A DNA stretch of 64,000 bases from Bacillota bacterium. GTDB taxonomy: Bacteria > Bacillota > Clostridia > Lachnospirales > Lachnospiraceae. The position numbers and the translations under genes are program-made. Where the stretch lies: NCBI GenBank assembly GCA_023458035.1, contig JAEXAX010000015.1, positions 25,055 to 89,054 on the forward strand. Direction: 5' to 3'. How positions within the stretch are numbered: the first letter of the stretch is position 1; every line of letters begins with the position of its first letter. Shown one piece after another: positions 6,523 through 15,388 of this stretch. The notes under the pieces are model-generated. The model had not been told where the DNA came from, made no database searches, and saw only the letters and a program-made list of their open reading frames with translations.

Positions 6523-8466
6523 ATGGAACATAAGGCGCTTGAATATCTGGCGGAGCTCTATCCGTCGGTAGCCAAGGCGGCAACAGAGATCATCAACCTG
6601 CAATCGATCATTAATCTGCCAAAGGGTACGGAGCATTTTTTGTCGGACATCCACGGGGAGTATGAGGCCTTTTCGCATGTTCTGCGAAACGGCTCCGGGG
6701 CGGTACGTAAGAAAATTGATGATGTGTTCGGCCATACGCTGAATCAGGCCGAGAAAAAGGCGGTGGCCACCCTGATCTATTATCCGCGGGAAAAGATAGA
6801 GGAGATAAAAAAAAACTGCGAAAACAACGAAGATCTGGATGACTGGTATAAGGTGACCCTCTATCGGTTGATCGAGATCTGCAAAACGGTCACCTCAAAG
6901 TATACCCGCTCGAAGGTCAGAAAGGCGTTGCCGGCAGATTATGCCTATATCATCGAGGAGCTGATTACCGAAAAATCAGAGGTATTGAACAAGGGCGCTT
7001 ACTATGAGACCATCGTGCAGACCATTATCGAGATCGGTCGTGCGGAGAAGTTCATCATCGCCATGGCGGAGTTGATCTGGCGGATGGTCATTGATCATCT
7101 GCACATCGTCGGGGATATTTATGACCGCGGTCCGGGACCGCATTTGATTATGGAGGATCTGATGCAGTATCATTCGCTTGATATCCAGTGGGGCAATCAT
7201 GATGTGCTCTGGCTGGGAGCGGCTGCCGGTCATCCGGCCTGTATCGCGACCATTGTCCGCCTCTGCCTGCGCTATGGAAACATGAACATTTTGGAGGACG
7301 GCTACGGTATCAATCTGCTGCCGCTGGCGGCCTTGGCCATGGAGACCTATGCTAAGGATGAGGCGGCCTGCTTCCGCCTGAAAAATGAAACTGCCGAGCG
7401 ACCGTTGCTGTTAGAGCGGCGGATGCATAAGGCTATCAGTATCATCCAATTCAAGTTGGAGGCGGCTGTGATCAAACGACATCCGGAATATCGCCTGGAG
7501 AACCGACGCCTGTTGCGGGCCATGAACGCCGGAAAAGCGTCCGTCAGTCTGGACGGAAGAGAGTATCCGCTGTTGGATTCCTATTTTCCGACGATCGGAG
7601 AGATGGATCCGGAAGCGTTGACCGAGGCTGAGGCAAAGGTCATGCAAAAGCTGGTGGTCGCATTTAAAAATTGTGATAAGCTGCAGCGTCATATGCGCTT
7701 TCTGCTGCGAAACGGAGCCTTATATAAGGTCTATAACGGCAATCTGTTGTATCATGGCTGCTTGCCGCTGGATGAGGACGGACGGCGGCAGACCCTGCTT
7801 ATTGATGATGTGCCTTACGGTGGTCGTGCGCTGTATGACAAGCTGGACGGCTATGTCAGAAAAGCGTATTTCTCGACCGATCCGGCAGAGCGACAGCGCG
7901 GACAGGACCTGATCTGGTATCTCTGGTGTGGACCGCATTCGCCATTATTCGGCCGTGATAAGATGGCCACCTTTGAGCGCTATCTGATTGCCGATAAGAA
8001 GACGCACAGAGAGGAGAAAAATGCGTATTACCGGTTGATCGATCAAAGGGAAACTGCGGAGGAGATTCTGACGGAATTTGGATTGACCGGAGAACATACC
8101 CACATCATTAACGGTCATATGCCGATCCACGTGAAGGTGGGGGAGAGCCCAATCAAATGCGGTGGTCGCGTATTGATGATCGACGGCGGTTTTTCCAAAG
8201 CCTATCAAAGCGAAACCGGTATCGCCGGTTATACCCTGACATTTAATTCGTATGGGTTGGCATTGACCATTCATGAGTCGTTTGACTGTAAGCAAACTGC
8301 CGTACAGACAGAAAGTGATATGGAGTCAAAACAGCTGACGGTGGAGCAGAGCGGCAGGCGGTTTCTGGTCGGGGATACCGATAACGGCAAAAAAATGCAG
8401 CGGCGCATCGAGGAATTGAAGGAGCTGATCGCGGCCTATCGGTCAGGCGCTATTAAGGAGAAATAG
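6523..8466 (+). CDS. fbp: Fructose-1,6-bisphosphatase, class III
   Basis: A 647-residue enzyme of the Firmicute-specific class III FBPases, which remove the C1 phosphate of fructose-1,6-bisphosphate in gluconeogenesis. It carries calcineurin-like metallophosphatase motifs: FLSDIHGEYEAF (about 43-54), GDIYDRGPGPH (near 197), WGNHDVLW (near 225) and INGHMPIHVK (near 530). The length fits the family (about 640-670). ATG 6523 has AAGGGGAAAG directly upstream; the frame stays open back to 6352, but that stretch contains the promoter, so the shorter form is used. With pfkA and fba in the same window, both glycolytic directions are represented. Confidence 0.93.
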   Translation: MEHKALEYLAELYPSVAKAATEIINLQSIINLPKGTEHFLSDIHGEYEAFSHVLRNGSGAVRKKIDDVFGHTLNQAEKKAVATLIYYPREKIEEIKKNCENNEDLDDWYKVTLYRLIEICKTVTSKYTRSKVRKALPADYAYIIEELITEKSEVLNKGAYYETIVQTIIEIGRAEKFIIAMAELIWRMVIDHLHIVGDIYDRGPGPHLIMEDLMQYHSLDIQWGNHDVLWLGAAAGHPACIATIVRLCLRYGNMNILEDGYGINLLPLAALAMETYAKDEAACFRLKNETAERPLLLERRMHKAISIIQFKLEAAVIKRHPEYRLENRRLLRAMNAGKASVSLDGREYPLLDSYFPTIGEMDPEALTEAEAKVMQKLVVAFKNCDKLQRHMRFLLRNGALYKVYNGNLLYHGCLPLDEDGRRQTLLIDDVPYGGRALYDKLDGYVRKAYFSTDPAERQRGQDLIWYLWCGPHSPLFGRDKMATFERYLIADKKTHREEKNAYYRLIDQRETAEEILTEFGLTGEHTHIINGHMPIHVKVGESPIKCGGRVLMIDGGFSKAYQSETGIAGYTLTFNSYGLALTIHESFDCKQTAVQTESDMESKQLTVEQSGRRFLVGDTDNGKKMQRRIEELKELIAAYRSGAIKEK

Positions 8467-8538
8467 CGGCGGCGCGAGAGCGGTGAGAAATGACAGTTTG
8501 ACTGTGAGTGTTATATGTATGTGTAAAGGAGAAAAGCT

Positions 8539-10083
8539 ATGAAAGAAGTATTTACCCCGGTCATTGACCTGCGCAGAAAGGTATTTGCTGAAATTGCCCG
8601 TCTGGCATATGAAGGCGGAGATTACAGCCGAGTAGAAAATCTGCCGTATAAGATTATCCCGGGTGAGATCGCGACATACCGTGAGAGTATTTTCCTGGAG
8701 CGGGCTATCGTGGCGGAGCGTTTGCGTCTGGCTATGAGTCTGCCGCTGCGGACTTTGAAGGAGCATGCGCCTTTATCCGAGGGGGTTAATGAATCGGCTA
8801 TCGGTAAAAAATATTTCGATCCGCCTTTGGTGAACATCATTCGCTTTGCCTGCCATGCCTGCGCAGAAAATGAGGTGCGGGTGACAGACGGCTGTCAAGG
8901 CTGCCTGGCTCATCCATGTAAGGAGGTCTGCCCGAAGGGAGCGATCTCGATCGTGGAGAGAAAGTCGGTCATCGATCAGGAGAAGTGTATTCAATGTGGT
9001 CTTTGTACCAAGGTCTGCCCCTATCATGCCATTATTCAGCAGAAGCGCCCATGTGCGCAGGCCTGCGGTATGAATGCTATCCATAGTGATGAGCTGGGAC
9101 GGGCGGAAATCGATCAGGATCGCTGCGTTTCCTGCGGTATGTGTATCAGTCATTGTCCGTTCGGGGCTATTTCCGATAAGGCTCAGATCTTCCAATTGAT
9201 CCAGGCCATGAAGGAGGGCGATGAGGTGGTGGCTGTAGTAGCCCCGGCCTTTGTCAATCAGTTTGGACCGAAGGTTACGGCTGGGAAGCTGAAGGAAGGC
9301 TTGAAGCGTCTCGGCTTTTCGGATACGGCCTGGGTGGCCATGGGAGCCGATCTGTGTACCATAGATGAGGCTGAGGATTTCTTGAAGAAAGTGCCGGCCG
9401 AGCAGAGCTTTATGGCTACCAGCTGTTGCCCGTCCTGGTCCATGATGGCCAAGATGGAATTTCCGGAACATGCCGATAAGGTATCGATGGCCATGACACC
9501 GATGGTATTTACGGCGCGTTGGGTGAAGAAACAGAAGCCGGACTGCAAGGTGGTCTTTATCGGCCCCTGCGCGGCTAAGAAGCTGGAGGCTTCCAGGCAA
9601 AGTGTGAAAAGCCACGTTGACTTTGTATTGACGTTTGAAGAGATCATGGGAATGTTTGAGGCCAAGGGATTGGGACCGGCTGAACTGGCAAAGCTGCCGG
9701 ATAACCTTGATGAGGATAAGGATGCGACGGCAGCCGGTATCGGGTTCCCGATCTCCGGCGGTGTAGCCGGAGCGGTGGCCGAAGCGATTAAACGGATTGC
9801 TCCGGAGCGTGAGGTGCTGATCGAGTGTGCCGATGGCCTGGACAACTGCCGAAAGATGTTGAAGCTGGCCGCCGCCGGAAAAAAGGACGGATACTTGCTG
9901 GAGGGTATGGCTTGTCCGGGCGGCTGCGTAGCCGGTACCGGTACGTTAGCGAAACCGGATCGGGCGGCTGTCAATGTGAAGAAGAAAATGGCGGCTGCCG
10001 CAAAACAGAATGCGATGGACAGCCCGATTTCGGACGAGCTGCATTCATTATTCGAGACCTGGTTTGATGAATGGGAAGGGTAA
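8539..10083 (+). CDS. Monomeric [FeFe] hydrogenase, group B-type
   Basis: A 514-residue iron-sulfur enzyme for hydrogen metabolism with ferredoxin as likely partner. The N-terminal half is rich in clusters: CHACAENEV plus CQGCLAHPCKEVC, CIQCGLCTKVCP, CAQACG and CVSCGMCISHCP. The C-terminal half has the three H-cluster loops: TSCCPSW (C296, C297), IGPCAAKK (C344) and MACPGGC (C459, C463). P1 is TSCCPSW rather than the TSCCPGW usual in group A, and P3 ends GCVAGTG rather than GCVNGGGQ; this pattern matches from memory the group B monomeric enzymes of anaerobic Firmicutes. Maturases HydEFG are not in the window. AAAGGAG precedes the ATG. Confidence 0.85.
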   Translation: MKEVFTPVIDLRRKVFAEIARLAYEGGDYSRVENLPYKIIPGEIATYRESIFLERAIVAERLRLAMSLPLRTLKEHAPLSEGVNESAIGKKYFDPPLVNIIRFACHACAENEVRVTDGCQGCLAHPCKEVCPKGAISIVERKSVIDQEKCIQCGLCTKVCPYHAIIQQKRPCAQACGMNAIHSDELGRAEIDQDRCVSCGMCISHCPFGAISDKAQIFQLIQAMKEGDEVVAVVAPAFVNQFGPKVTAGKLKEGLKRLGFSDTAWVAMGADLCTIDEAEDFLKKVPAEQSFMATSCCPSWSMMAKMEFPEHADKVSMAMTPMVFTARWVKKQKPDCKVVFIGPCAAKKLEASRQSVKSHVDFVLTFEEIMGMFEAKGLGPAELAKLPDNLDEDKDATAAGIGFPISGGVAGAVAEAIKRIAPEREVLIECADGLDNCRKMLKLAAAGKKDGYLLEGMACPGGCVAGTGTLAKPDRAAVNVKKKMAAAAKQNAMDSPISDELHSLFETWFDEWEG

Positions 10084-10143
10084 GTGCAACCTGCTCAAGC
10101 ATATTATTTAGGGGCTTATGATTCAGTTTGGAGGAGAAATGTT

Positions 10144-11496
10144 ATGGAAAGAGAAAGATTAGGAAGCCGGTTGGGCTTCATCCTGCTGTCGGCAGGTTGT
10201 GCCATCGGTATTGGCAATGTATGGAAATTTCCGTATATTACCGGACAGAACGGCGGGGGCGCCTTTGTATTAATATACCTGTTCTTCTTATTTGCCCTCG
10301 GCATTCCGGCCATGACCATGGAATTCGCGATGGGACGGGCCAGTCGTAAAAGTCCGGTTCGGATGTATCGGAAACTGGCCAGACCGGGAACCGCCTGGGG
10401 ACTGCATGGCTTCATGGCGTTAGCCGGCAATGTGATTCTGATGATGTTTTACACGGCTGTTACCGGCTGGATGCTGCGTTACTTTGTCGATATGCTGAGC
10501 GGCCGCTTTACCGGTCTGGATACCAAGGGGATAGAGGCGCATTTCGGAGATCTGCTGGGTGCACCGTGGCCGATGCTGATGTATACTGTTATCGTGGTGG
10601 CAGTCGGCTTCGCCATCTGCTCGATCGGCCTGCAAAACGGACTGGAACGTATTACCAAATGGATGATGATCGCTCTGATCGTGATCATGCTGGTATTGGC
10701 CGGCAACAGTTTCTTTATGGCCGGCGCGGCCGAAGGGCTGCGCTTTTACCTGCTGCCCGACTTTGGCCGGATGCGGGCGATCGGAATCGGCAAGGTGATT
10801 GCCGCCGCCATGAACCAGGCCTTCTTTACCCTAAGCCTCGGAATCGGCTCGATGGCCATCTTTGGCAGCTATATCGGCAACGAACGCTCTCTGATGGGGG
10901 AAGCGGTCAATGTGGCGGCCCTGGATACCTTTGTTGCCATCTCGGCAGGACTGATTATCTTCCCGGCCTGCTTTTCTTATGGAGTGGAAGTGAGCAGCGG
11001 GCCGAGCCTGATCTTTATCACCCTGCCGAATATCTTTAATCACATCCCTCTCGGCCGCTTATGGGGGACACTGTTCTTCCTGTTTATGTTCTTTGCCGCC
11101 TTTTCGACGGTATTGGCAGTATTTGAGAATATCATTGCCTGCCTGATCGACCTGACCGGCTGGAGCCGACAAAAGGTCTGTCTGATCGGCTGCGCGGGTA
11201 TTATGCTGCTATCTGTGCCCTGTATTCTGGGTTTTAATGTATGGAGTCATATTGATCCCTTCGGGAAGGGCGGCATCCAGGGGCTGGAAGACTTTATCGT
11301 CAGCAATCTGCTGCTGCCGGGCGGTTCCCTGATTGTGGTGCTGTTTTGTATTACGCGTTACGGATGGGGCTGGGAGAATTTTGTGAAAGAGGCCAACAAG
11401 GGCAGAGGGCTACAGGTTGCTTCCTGGATGCGCCCGTATATGACCTATGTGCTGCCGCTGATTGTATTATCAATACTGATTTTAGGTTTATTGTAA
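10144..11496 (+). CDS. Sodium-dependent transporter of the SNF/NSS family
   Basis: A 450-residue membrane protein of the neurotransmitter:sodium symporter family (LeuT-like), importing an amino acid or amine with sodium. Helix 1 carries GSRLGFILLSAGCAIGIGN, the unwound segment that binds sodium and substrate, followed by WKFPYITGQNGGGAFVLIY. Eleven to twelve helices are predicted. The ATG at 10144 is preceded by GAGGAG; an in-frame ATG at 10084 touches the hydrogenase stop and has no ribosome site. The substrate cannot be told, but bacterial members mostly carry hydrophobic amino acids. The hydrogenase gene is 60 bp upstream, with no terminator between them. Confidence 0.92.
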   Translation: MERERLGSRLGFILLSAGCAIGIGNVWKFPYITGQNGGGAFVLIYLFFLFALGIPAMTMEFAMGRASRKSPVRMYRKLARPGTAWGLHGFMALAGNVILMMFYTAVTGWMLRYFVDMLSGRFTGLDTKGIEAHFGDLLGAPWPMLMYTVIVVAVGFAICSIGLQNGLERITKWMMIALIVIMLVLAGNSFFMAGAAEGLRFYLLPDFGRMRAIGIGKVIAAAMNQAFFTLSLGIGSMAIFGSYIGNERSLMGEAVNVAALDTFVAISAGLIIFPACFSYGVEVSSGPSLIFITLPNIFNHIPLGRLWGTLFFLFMFFAAFSTVLAVFENIIACLIDLTGWSRQKVCLIGCAGIMLLSVPCILGFNVWSHIDPFGKGGIQGLEDFIVSNLLLPGGSLIVVLFCITRYGWGWENFVKEANKGRGLQVASWMRPYMTYVLPLIVLSILILGLL

Positions 11497-11512
11497 AAAA
11501 ATGCACAAAAAT

Positions 11513-11549
11513 AAGCCGGCTCATCAAACTTCTGCTGAGTCGGCTTTTA
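11513..11549. terminator. Bidirectional terminator between convergent genes
   Basis: AAGCCGGCTCA (11513-11523) pairs with TGAGTCGGCTT (11536-11546), one G-T pair. T-rich sequence follows on both strands, so it can serve the symporter gene and the minus-strand gene that converges on it. Confidence 0.8.
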
Positions 11550-11580
11550 TGGTCCGGGTCATACATATAAGAGCGTCTAT

Positions 11581-12048
11581 TTACCGATGCAACAGACGTT
11601 TGAAGAAGCCTTTCTTTTTGGCCGGCGGAGCATCCAAAGAACCGCGTACTGCTTTGACGCCGGTTACATAAATTCCGCTGATGGTTGCCCGTACCTCTTT
11701 TTTCAGGGGAATGATTTCAAATACCTGAGCGTCACAGATCAGCGTCATGATTTTCGGGCCGACCTTGGCCTTCAGGATCGGCAGCTTGCTGCGGCGCAGC
11801 AGCTTCGGAGCGCTTTGCATCACTATATCCGGCAGATTAGCATCCTTCATACGCATCCGGCGCTTGTCGATGACCATGATATTGACGGTTTGCTTCATGC
11901 TCTCCATTTGAGCTTCATTGGCAGCTTTTTGTTTTTCAGCTTTTTTACCCCAGAAATACAGAGCAACGAGGATACCGACCATGATCAGGGAAATAATGAT
12001 CATCACGATGGTAAAGGTGCTCAGAAGGGGAAGAGTTCTGTAGTCCAT
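11581..12048 (-). CDS. Membrane-anchored hypothetical protein
   Basis: A 155-residue protein with one N-terminal membrane helix (about residues 10-35: TFTIVMIIISLIMVGILVAL) and a basic cytoplasmic or extracytoplasmic domain that ends in a Lys/Arg-rich tail (AKKKGFFKRLLHR). The middle part (KQTVNIMVIDKRRMRMKDA, then IVMQSAPKLLRRSKLPILKA, then EIIPLKKEVRATISGIYVTG) looks like an all-beta domain. I recognise a conserved-looking clostridial hypothetical but no named family. The start at 12048 has CGGAGGAA 5 bp upstream; an in-frame ATG at 12105 lies in the promoter. It has its own promoter, divergent from tRNA-Gln. Confidence 0.7.
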   Translation of the reverse strand: MDYRTLPLLSTFTIVMIIISLIMVGILVALYFWGKKAEKQKAANEAQMESMKQTVNIMVIDKRRMRMKDANLPDIVMQSAPKLLRRSKLPILKAKVGPKIMTLICDAQVFEIIPLKKEVRATISGIYVTGVKAVRGSLDAPPAKKKGFFKRLLHR

Positions 12049-12083
12049 ATGATTCCTCCGCATATTAGAATTTTGCTTATCGT

Positions 12084-12112
12084 ATTGTACCATTTTTTTT
12101 TTCAAATAGCAA
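12084..12112 (-). promoter_or_regulatory. Promoter of the minus-strand membrane protein gene
   Basis: On the minus strand TTGCTA (plus 12107-12112) and TACAAT (plus 12084-12089) are 17 bp apart. Confidence 0.7.
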
Positions 12113-12124
12113 GGAAAATGGGTA

Positions 12125-12153
12125 TTGACAAATCAGCCCGTTTTACATATAAT
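12125..12153 (+). promoter_or_regulatory. Consensus promoter of tRNA-Gln
   Basis: TTGACA (12125-12130), 17-bp spacer, TATAAT (12148-12153): a perfect sigma-A consensus, 20 bp before the tRNA. Confidence 0.9.
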
Positions 12154-12173
12154 AATCTTTGTTGTTATGACGA

Positions 12174-12245
12174 TGGGCTATCGCCAAACGGTAAGGCAAC
12201 GGACTCTGACTCCGTCATGTGAAGGTTCGAATCCTTCTAGCCCAG
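12174..12245 (+). tRNA. tRNA-Gln (CTG)
   Basis: Acceptor TGGGCTA pairs with TAGCCCA, discriminator G. The anticodon stem-loop ACGGA-CTCTGAC-TCCGT gives CTG at 12206-12208. The weak first pair (T-A) is typical of tRNA-Gln. CCA is not encoded. Confidence 0.95.
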
Positions 12246-12263
12246 TTATCCAGTTATTAGATG

Positions 12264-12289
12264 AAGAAGCCCAGAGGGCTTCTTTTTTT
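12264..12289 (+). terminator. Terminator of tRNA-Gln
   Basis: AAGAAGCCC (12264-12272) and GGGCTTCTT (12276-12284) form a perfect 9-bp stem with an AGA loop; seven T run from 12283. Confidence 0.88.
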
Positions 12290-12318
12290 GCTGAAATGAA
12301 GCCGCCGCCCCATTTTGG

Positions 12319-12348
12319 TTGCAAGGAAAGGAAAATCCGTGCTATGAT
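12319..12348 (+). promoter_or_regulatory. Promoter of the thioesterase-cvfB operon
   Basis: TTGCAA (12319-12324), 18-bp spacer, TGC-TATGAT with the -10 at 12343-12348. Confidence 0.65.
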
Positions 12349-12410
12349 ACAGGCAGAAATGAGATGAACGGCAGGATAGCCAAACGAAACAAAACAGAGC
12401 GGAGGATGGC

Positions 12411-13154
12411 ATGGCATTTCGGCAAACGGCGACGGTGGGCTTCAGTGATCTGAATCAGGAAGGGCGGTTGACGCTCTTCTCTTTATGCAACCTGTTCCAG
12501 GATACCAGCTCGGCACATGGAGAAGCAGCCGGACAGGGCAGCCTGCAGCTGCTGGCCAGAAAAAGGGCCTGGTTTTTGGCCTACGGCGAAACAAATGTAT
12601 ACCGGCGCCCGATGATTGGAGAAGTGTTGCAGCTGGAAACCTGGCCGACCAAAGTCAAGGGATTTTTCGGTGAAAGAGCCTACGTTATGAAGACGACAGC
12701 GGGTGAGGTGTTGGCCGATTGCTCGACGATCTGGGTGCTGATGGATATGGAAAGCCTGCGGCCGACCAGGCTGACAGCTGAAGAGATGTTCCGGGAGGAG
12801 CCGGGTGAGCCGCTGCCAACATCTGGCAAAGGCAGAAAGATCGAAGTGCCGTCCGGACTGACAGCCTGGGGGGAGGATCGGGTGAATTACCTGTATCTGG
12901 ATTCAAACTGTCACATGAATAACGCCTATTATGTCGGTCTGACCGAGCAGTTTGTACGGGGAGCTGCCGTCAAGCGCTTCCGGGTGGAATATCGGAAATC
13001 GGCTGTTGAGGGCGATTTTATCCGGTATTTTGGCAGGCGTCAGGATGACCTGGTGACGGTGGCATTGGAAAATGAAAAGGCAGAGGTTTTTGCGGTCATA
13101 GAATATGAACTGCAAACAAAAGACAAGCTTTTGCAAATGGATCAGCTGCTATAA
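12411..13154 (+). CDS. Acyl-ACP thioesterase
   Basis: A 247-residue double-hotdog thioesterase that releases fatty acids from acyl carrier protein. The first hotdog covers about residues 1-130 (FSLCNLFQDTSSAHGEA, then WFLAYGETNVYRRPMIGEVL), and the second begins near 150. The active-site helix start DSNCHMNNAYYV (D164, N166, H168) matches the DxNxHVNN motif of FatA/FatB-like bacterial enzymes. GGAGG lies 5 bp before the ATG. It is followed after 20 bp by the cvfB-like gene. In anaerobes such enzymes may adjust membrane lipid or release free fatty acids; the chain-length preference cannot be read. Confidence 0.88.
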   Translation: MAFRQTATVGFSDLNQEGRLTLFSLCNLFQDTSSAHGEAAGQGSLQLLARKRAWFLAYGETNVYRRPMIGEVLQLETWPTKVKGFFGERAYVMKTTAGEVLADCSTIWVLMDMESLRPTRLTAEEMFREEPGEPLPTSGKGRKIEVPSGLTAWGEDRVNYLYLDSNCHMNNAYYVGLTEQFVRGAAVKRFRVEYRKSAVEGDFIRYFGRRQDDLVTVALENEKAEVFAVIEYELQTKDKLLQMDQLL

Positions 13155-13174
13155 TAACAAGGAGAACAAACATT

Positions 13175-14002
13175 ATGGAACTGGGTAAGAAACAGCTGTT
13201 GGTCGCAGTACGGAAAAAAGAGTTTGGCACCTATCTGGCGCGCTATATGGATGATAAGGAAAGTGTGCTGCTGCCGATCAGGCAGGTTCCGCCCGACCTG
13301 GAGGTGGGGGATCCGATCGAGGTCTTCGTATATCGCGACAGCGCCGACAGACTGATCGCTACCACCAAAGAGGTAAAACTGCAGGTCGGAGAACTGGCAA
13401 GATTGCGCGTAAAGGAAACCGGAAAGATTGGCGCATTCCTGGACTGGGGACTGGAAAAGGATCTGTTGCTGCCGTTTAAGGAGCAAACTGCTAAGATCGA
13501 GGTTGGGCATGATTACCTGGTCAGCCTGTATGTGGACCGCAGCGGTCGTCTTTGTGCGACTATGGACATCTCACCCCTTCTGCGGACCGATCACAAGTAT
13601 TACAAGGATCAGCAGGTGGAGGGAACCATCTACCGGATCGTGGAAAATATCGGTGCCTTTGTGGCAGTTGAGGATACCTATGTCGGTCTGTTGCCAAACC
13701 GCGAGATCACCAAACCCTATCATATCGGCGATCATATCGCGGCCCGCATTGCCCGTGTCCATGAGGATGGAAAGATAGATCTGGCAGTGCGTGAAAAGGC
13801 GCATCTGCAGATGGATATCGATGCCGACCGGCTGATGAAAAAGCTGGAGCAGGAAGGTAGTCTGGATTTTACCGATAAAGCGGATGCCGCCCTGATCAGA
13901 GAGCGGATGCAGATGTCAAAAGCGGAGTTTAAACGGGCGGTCGGACGGCTGCTGAAGCAGGGAAAGATTCAGATCCTGCCGGATAAAATAGTTGCGAAAT
14001 AA
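13175..14002 (+). CDS. cvfB: CvfB-like S1 RNA-binding protein
   Basis: A 275-residue cytosolic protein with tandem S1-type OB folds and a C-terminal winged helix, as in CvfB (YitL). The first S1-like domain spans about 5-65, the second about 68-140 (ETGKIGAFLDWGLEKDLLLP) and the third about 150-215 (ENIGAFVAVEDTYVGLLPN). The C-terminal helices (MSKAEFKRAVGRLLKQGKI) form the winged helix. In Staphylococcus CvfB influences virulence gene expression and binds RNA; the role here is unknown. ACAAGGAGAA precedes the start. It shares the promoter at 12319 with the thioesterase. Confidence 0.85.
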   Translation: MELGKKQLLVAVRKKEFGTYLARYMDDKESVLLPIRQVPPDLEVGDPIEVFVYRDSADRLIATTKEVKLQVGELARLRVKETGKIGAFLDWGLEKDLLLPFKEQTAKIEVGHDYLVSLYVDRSGRLCATMDISPLLRTDHKYYKDQQVEGTIYRIVENIGAFVAVEDTYVGLLPNREITKPYHIGDHIAARIARVHEDGKIDLAVREKAHLQMDIDADRLMKKLEQEGSLDFTDKADAALIRERMQMSKAEFKRAVGRLLKQGKIQILPDKIVAK

Positions 14003-14019
14003 GAGGAATGATGTATAAT
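13992..14019 (+). promoter_or_regulatory. Promoter of the small unknown gene at 14072
   Basis: TTGCGA (13992-13997), 16-bp spacer, TATAAT (14014-14019); the -35 overlaps the end of cvfB. Confidence 0.6.
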
Positions 14020-14071
14020 AAACAATAGGGGTTAAACGAAAAAACCTATTTCAGAAAGGAGTTTATGGCAT

Positions 14072-14305
14072 ATGAAAGTACAAAATATTACTGATATCGA
14101 AAAGTTTTTTTCTGTGGTTGATGCCTGCAAGGGTAAGGTAGAGTTGATTACCGGCGAAGGCGACAGACTGAACCTGAAATCGAAGCTGTCCCAGTATGTG
14201 TCGATGGCTAGTATTTTCTCGAATGGAGAGATTCCGGAGCTGGAGATCGTGGCTCATGAGCCGGAAGATATTGATCGCTTAGTATCATTTATGATCAATG
14301 GCTAA
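14072..14305 (+). CDS. Small conserved-looking hypothetical protein
   Basis: A 77-residue acidic cytosolic protein (MKVQNITDIEKFFSVVDACK, ending DIDRLVSFMING). I do not recognise a named family. It has its own promoter (13992-14019), an AAGGAG site at 14056-14061 and its own terminator, so it is a monocistronic, probably expressed gene. The pattern of alternating short strands and helices (LITGEGDRLNL, SMASIFSNGEIPELEIVAHE) suggests a compact alpha/beta fold. A second ATG 7 bp upstream in another frame opens a 9-codon ORF (14065-14094) with better spacing to the AAGGAG; this could tune translation. Confidence 0.75.
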   Translation: MKVQNITDIEKFFSVVDACKGKVELITGEGDRLNLKSKLSQYVSMASIFSNGEIPELEIVAHEPEDIDRLVSFMING

Positions 14306-14322
14306 GCACTAAGGACTTTAAG

Positions 14323-14349
14323 AGGCCGGGCGATTGTCCTGGCCTTTTC
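14323..14349 (+). terminator. Terminator after the small unknown gene
   Basis: AGGCCGGG (14323-14330) pairs with CCTGGCCT (14338-14345), one G-T pair, followed by TTTTCT. Confidence 0.75.
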
Positions 14350-14380
14350 TGTTATCTGTGTCAGAAGAAATGAGGGAAGC

Positions 14381-15388
14381 ATGAAAAACCAATCATATAA
14401 TTATTTTCGACCGAAACTGGAGCTTTGGACCAATGTATACTTCCTGGTGACAGTAGTGATTTTTCTTGGGCTTAGTCCGCTGCTTCACTTTTTGGAGCAG
14501 CAGGGTGTGTTTTTACCGATCACCATCCAGCTGTGGCTGCCGCAGTTGTTTATCCTTGGCGCCGGTCTGTTGTATAAACTGCTGTTTCGGGTACCGAAGC
14601 GGGCGTTGGGATACCGGAAGATGGATCTGTGGAGTTGGTTTTTGATGATTCCGCTGACCTGGTGTTTTATGCCGCTGATCGGCCTGATTAATTTTGTCAG
14701 CAGGCAGTTTGTGACTCAGAAGATGGTAAATGTGATGCAGGGGCTGCTGCTGTTAGATCTACCGTATCTGCTGCTGTTATTTCTGATCGCAGTCATGCCG
14801 GCCATCAGTGAGGAGCTGTTTTTTCGTGGGGTTCTGGCCAATGTCTACCTGCGGCCCAGGGGAATTTTAAAGGCGTCTTTGTTAAGCGGTCTGCTGTTTG
14901 GAGCCTTTCATCTGAACATCAACCAGTTTATGTATGCCACTGTACTGGGGATCATTTTTGTCTTTGTACTGGAAGGAACCGGCAGCCTGTATGCGACCAT
15001 GCTGTCACATCTCCTGCTCAATGGCCAAAGTGTAACGCTGCTGGCATTGCTGCGGGCAATAACCAGGGATCTGCCGCAGTTGTCGAAGTCTTTTCTGGAT
15101 AAGCAGCTGCTGCAGGAGCAGCTAAACAAAAGTCGGCCGGGGCAGATCGGCGTTGTGCTTTTGATGATCCTCTTTTTGCTGGCGCTGTCGGTCCTGGGAT
15201 GCTGGCTGGGGTATCTGCTGTATCGCTATATCTGTAAGCGGAATCACCGCTGGGAGCATGTGTGCCGTAACTTTAACCCGAGGCCGATTTGCAGATCGGC
15301 CTCTGCCGGCAGTCGATTGAGCTTGGCGGTTTACTGGAGCGCCATGCTCATAATGCTTCTGGTGATGATCTTAAGAGAGGTGGGATAA
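14381..15388 (+). CDS. CPBP-family intramembrane metalloprotease
   Basis: A 335-residue polytopic membrane protein of the CPBP (Abi/CAAX protease-like) family. Motif 1 is EELFFRGVL (E144, E145, R149), motif 2 is FGAFHLN (about residues 172-178) and motif 3 is HLLLNGQSV (about 210-218), supplying the Glu and His residues of the presumed active site. About eight helices are predicted, including two C-terminal ones after residue 265. Substrates of clostridial members are mostly unknown; some give bacteriocin self-immunity. The stop codon overlaps the dnaE start by one base (TAATG), so the two are translationally linked. Confidence 0.88.
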   Translation: MKNQSYNYFRPKLELWTNVYFLVTVVIFLGLSPLLHFLEQQGVFLPITIQLWLPQLFILGAGLLYKLLFRVPKRALGYRKMDLWSWFLMIPLTWCFMPLIGLINFVSRQFVTQKMVNVMQGLLLLDLPYLLLLFLIAVMPAISEELFFRGVLANVYLRPRGILKASLLSGLLFGAFHLNINQFMYATVLGIIFVFVLEGTGSLYATMLSHLLLNGQSVTLLALLRAITRDLPQLSKSFLDKQLLQEQLNKSRPGQIGVVLLMILFLLALSVLGCWLGYLLYRYICKRNHRWEHVCRNFNPRPICRSASAGSRLSLAVYWSAMLIMLLVMILREVG

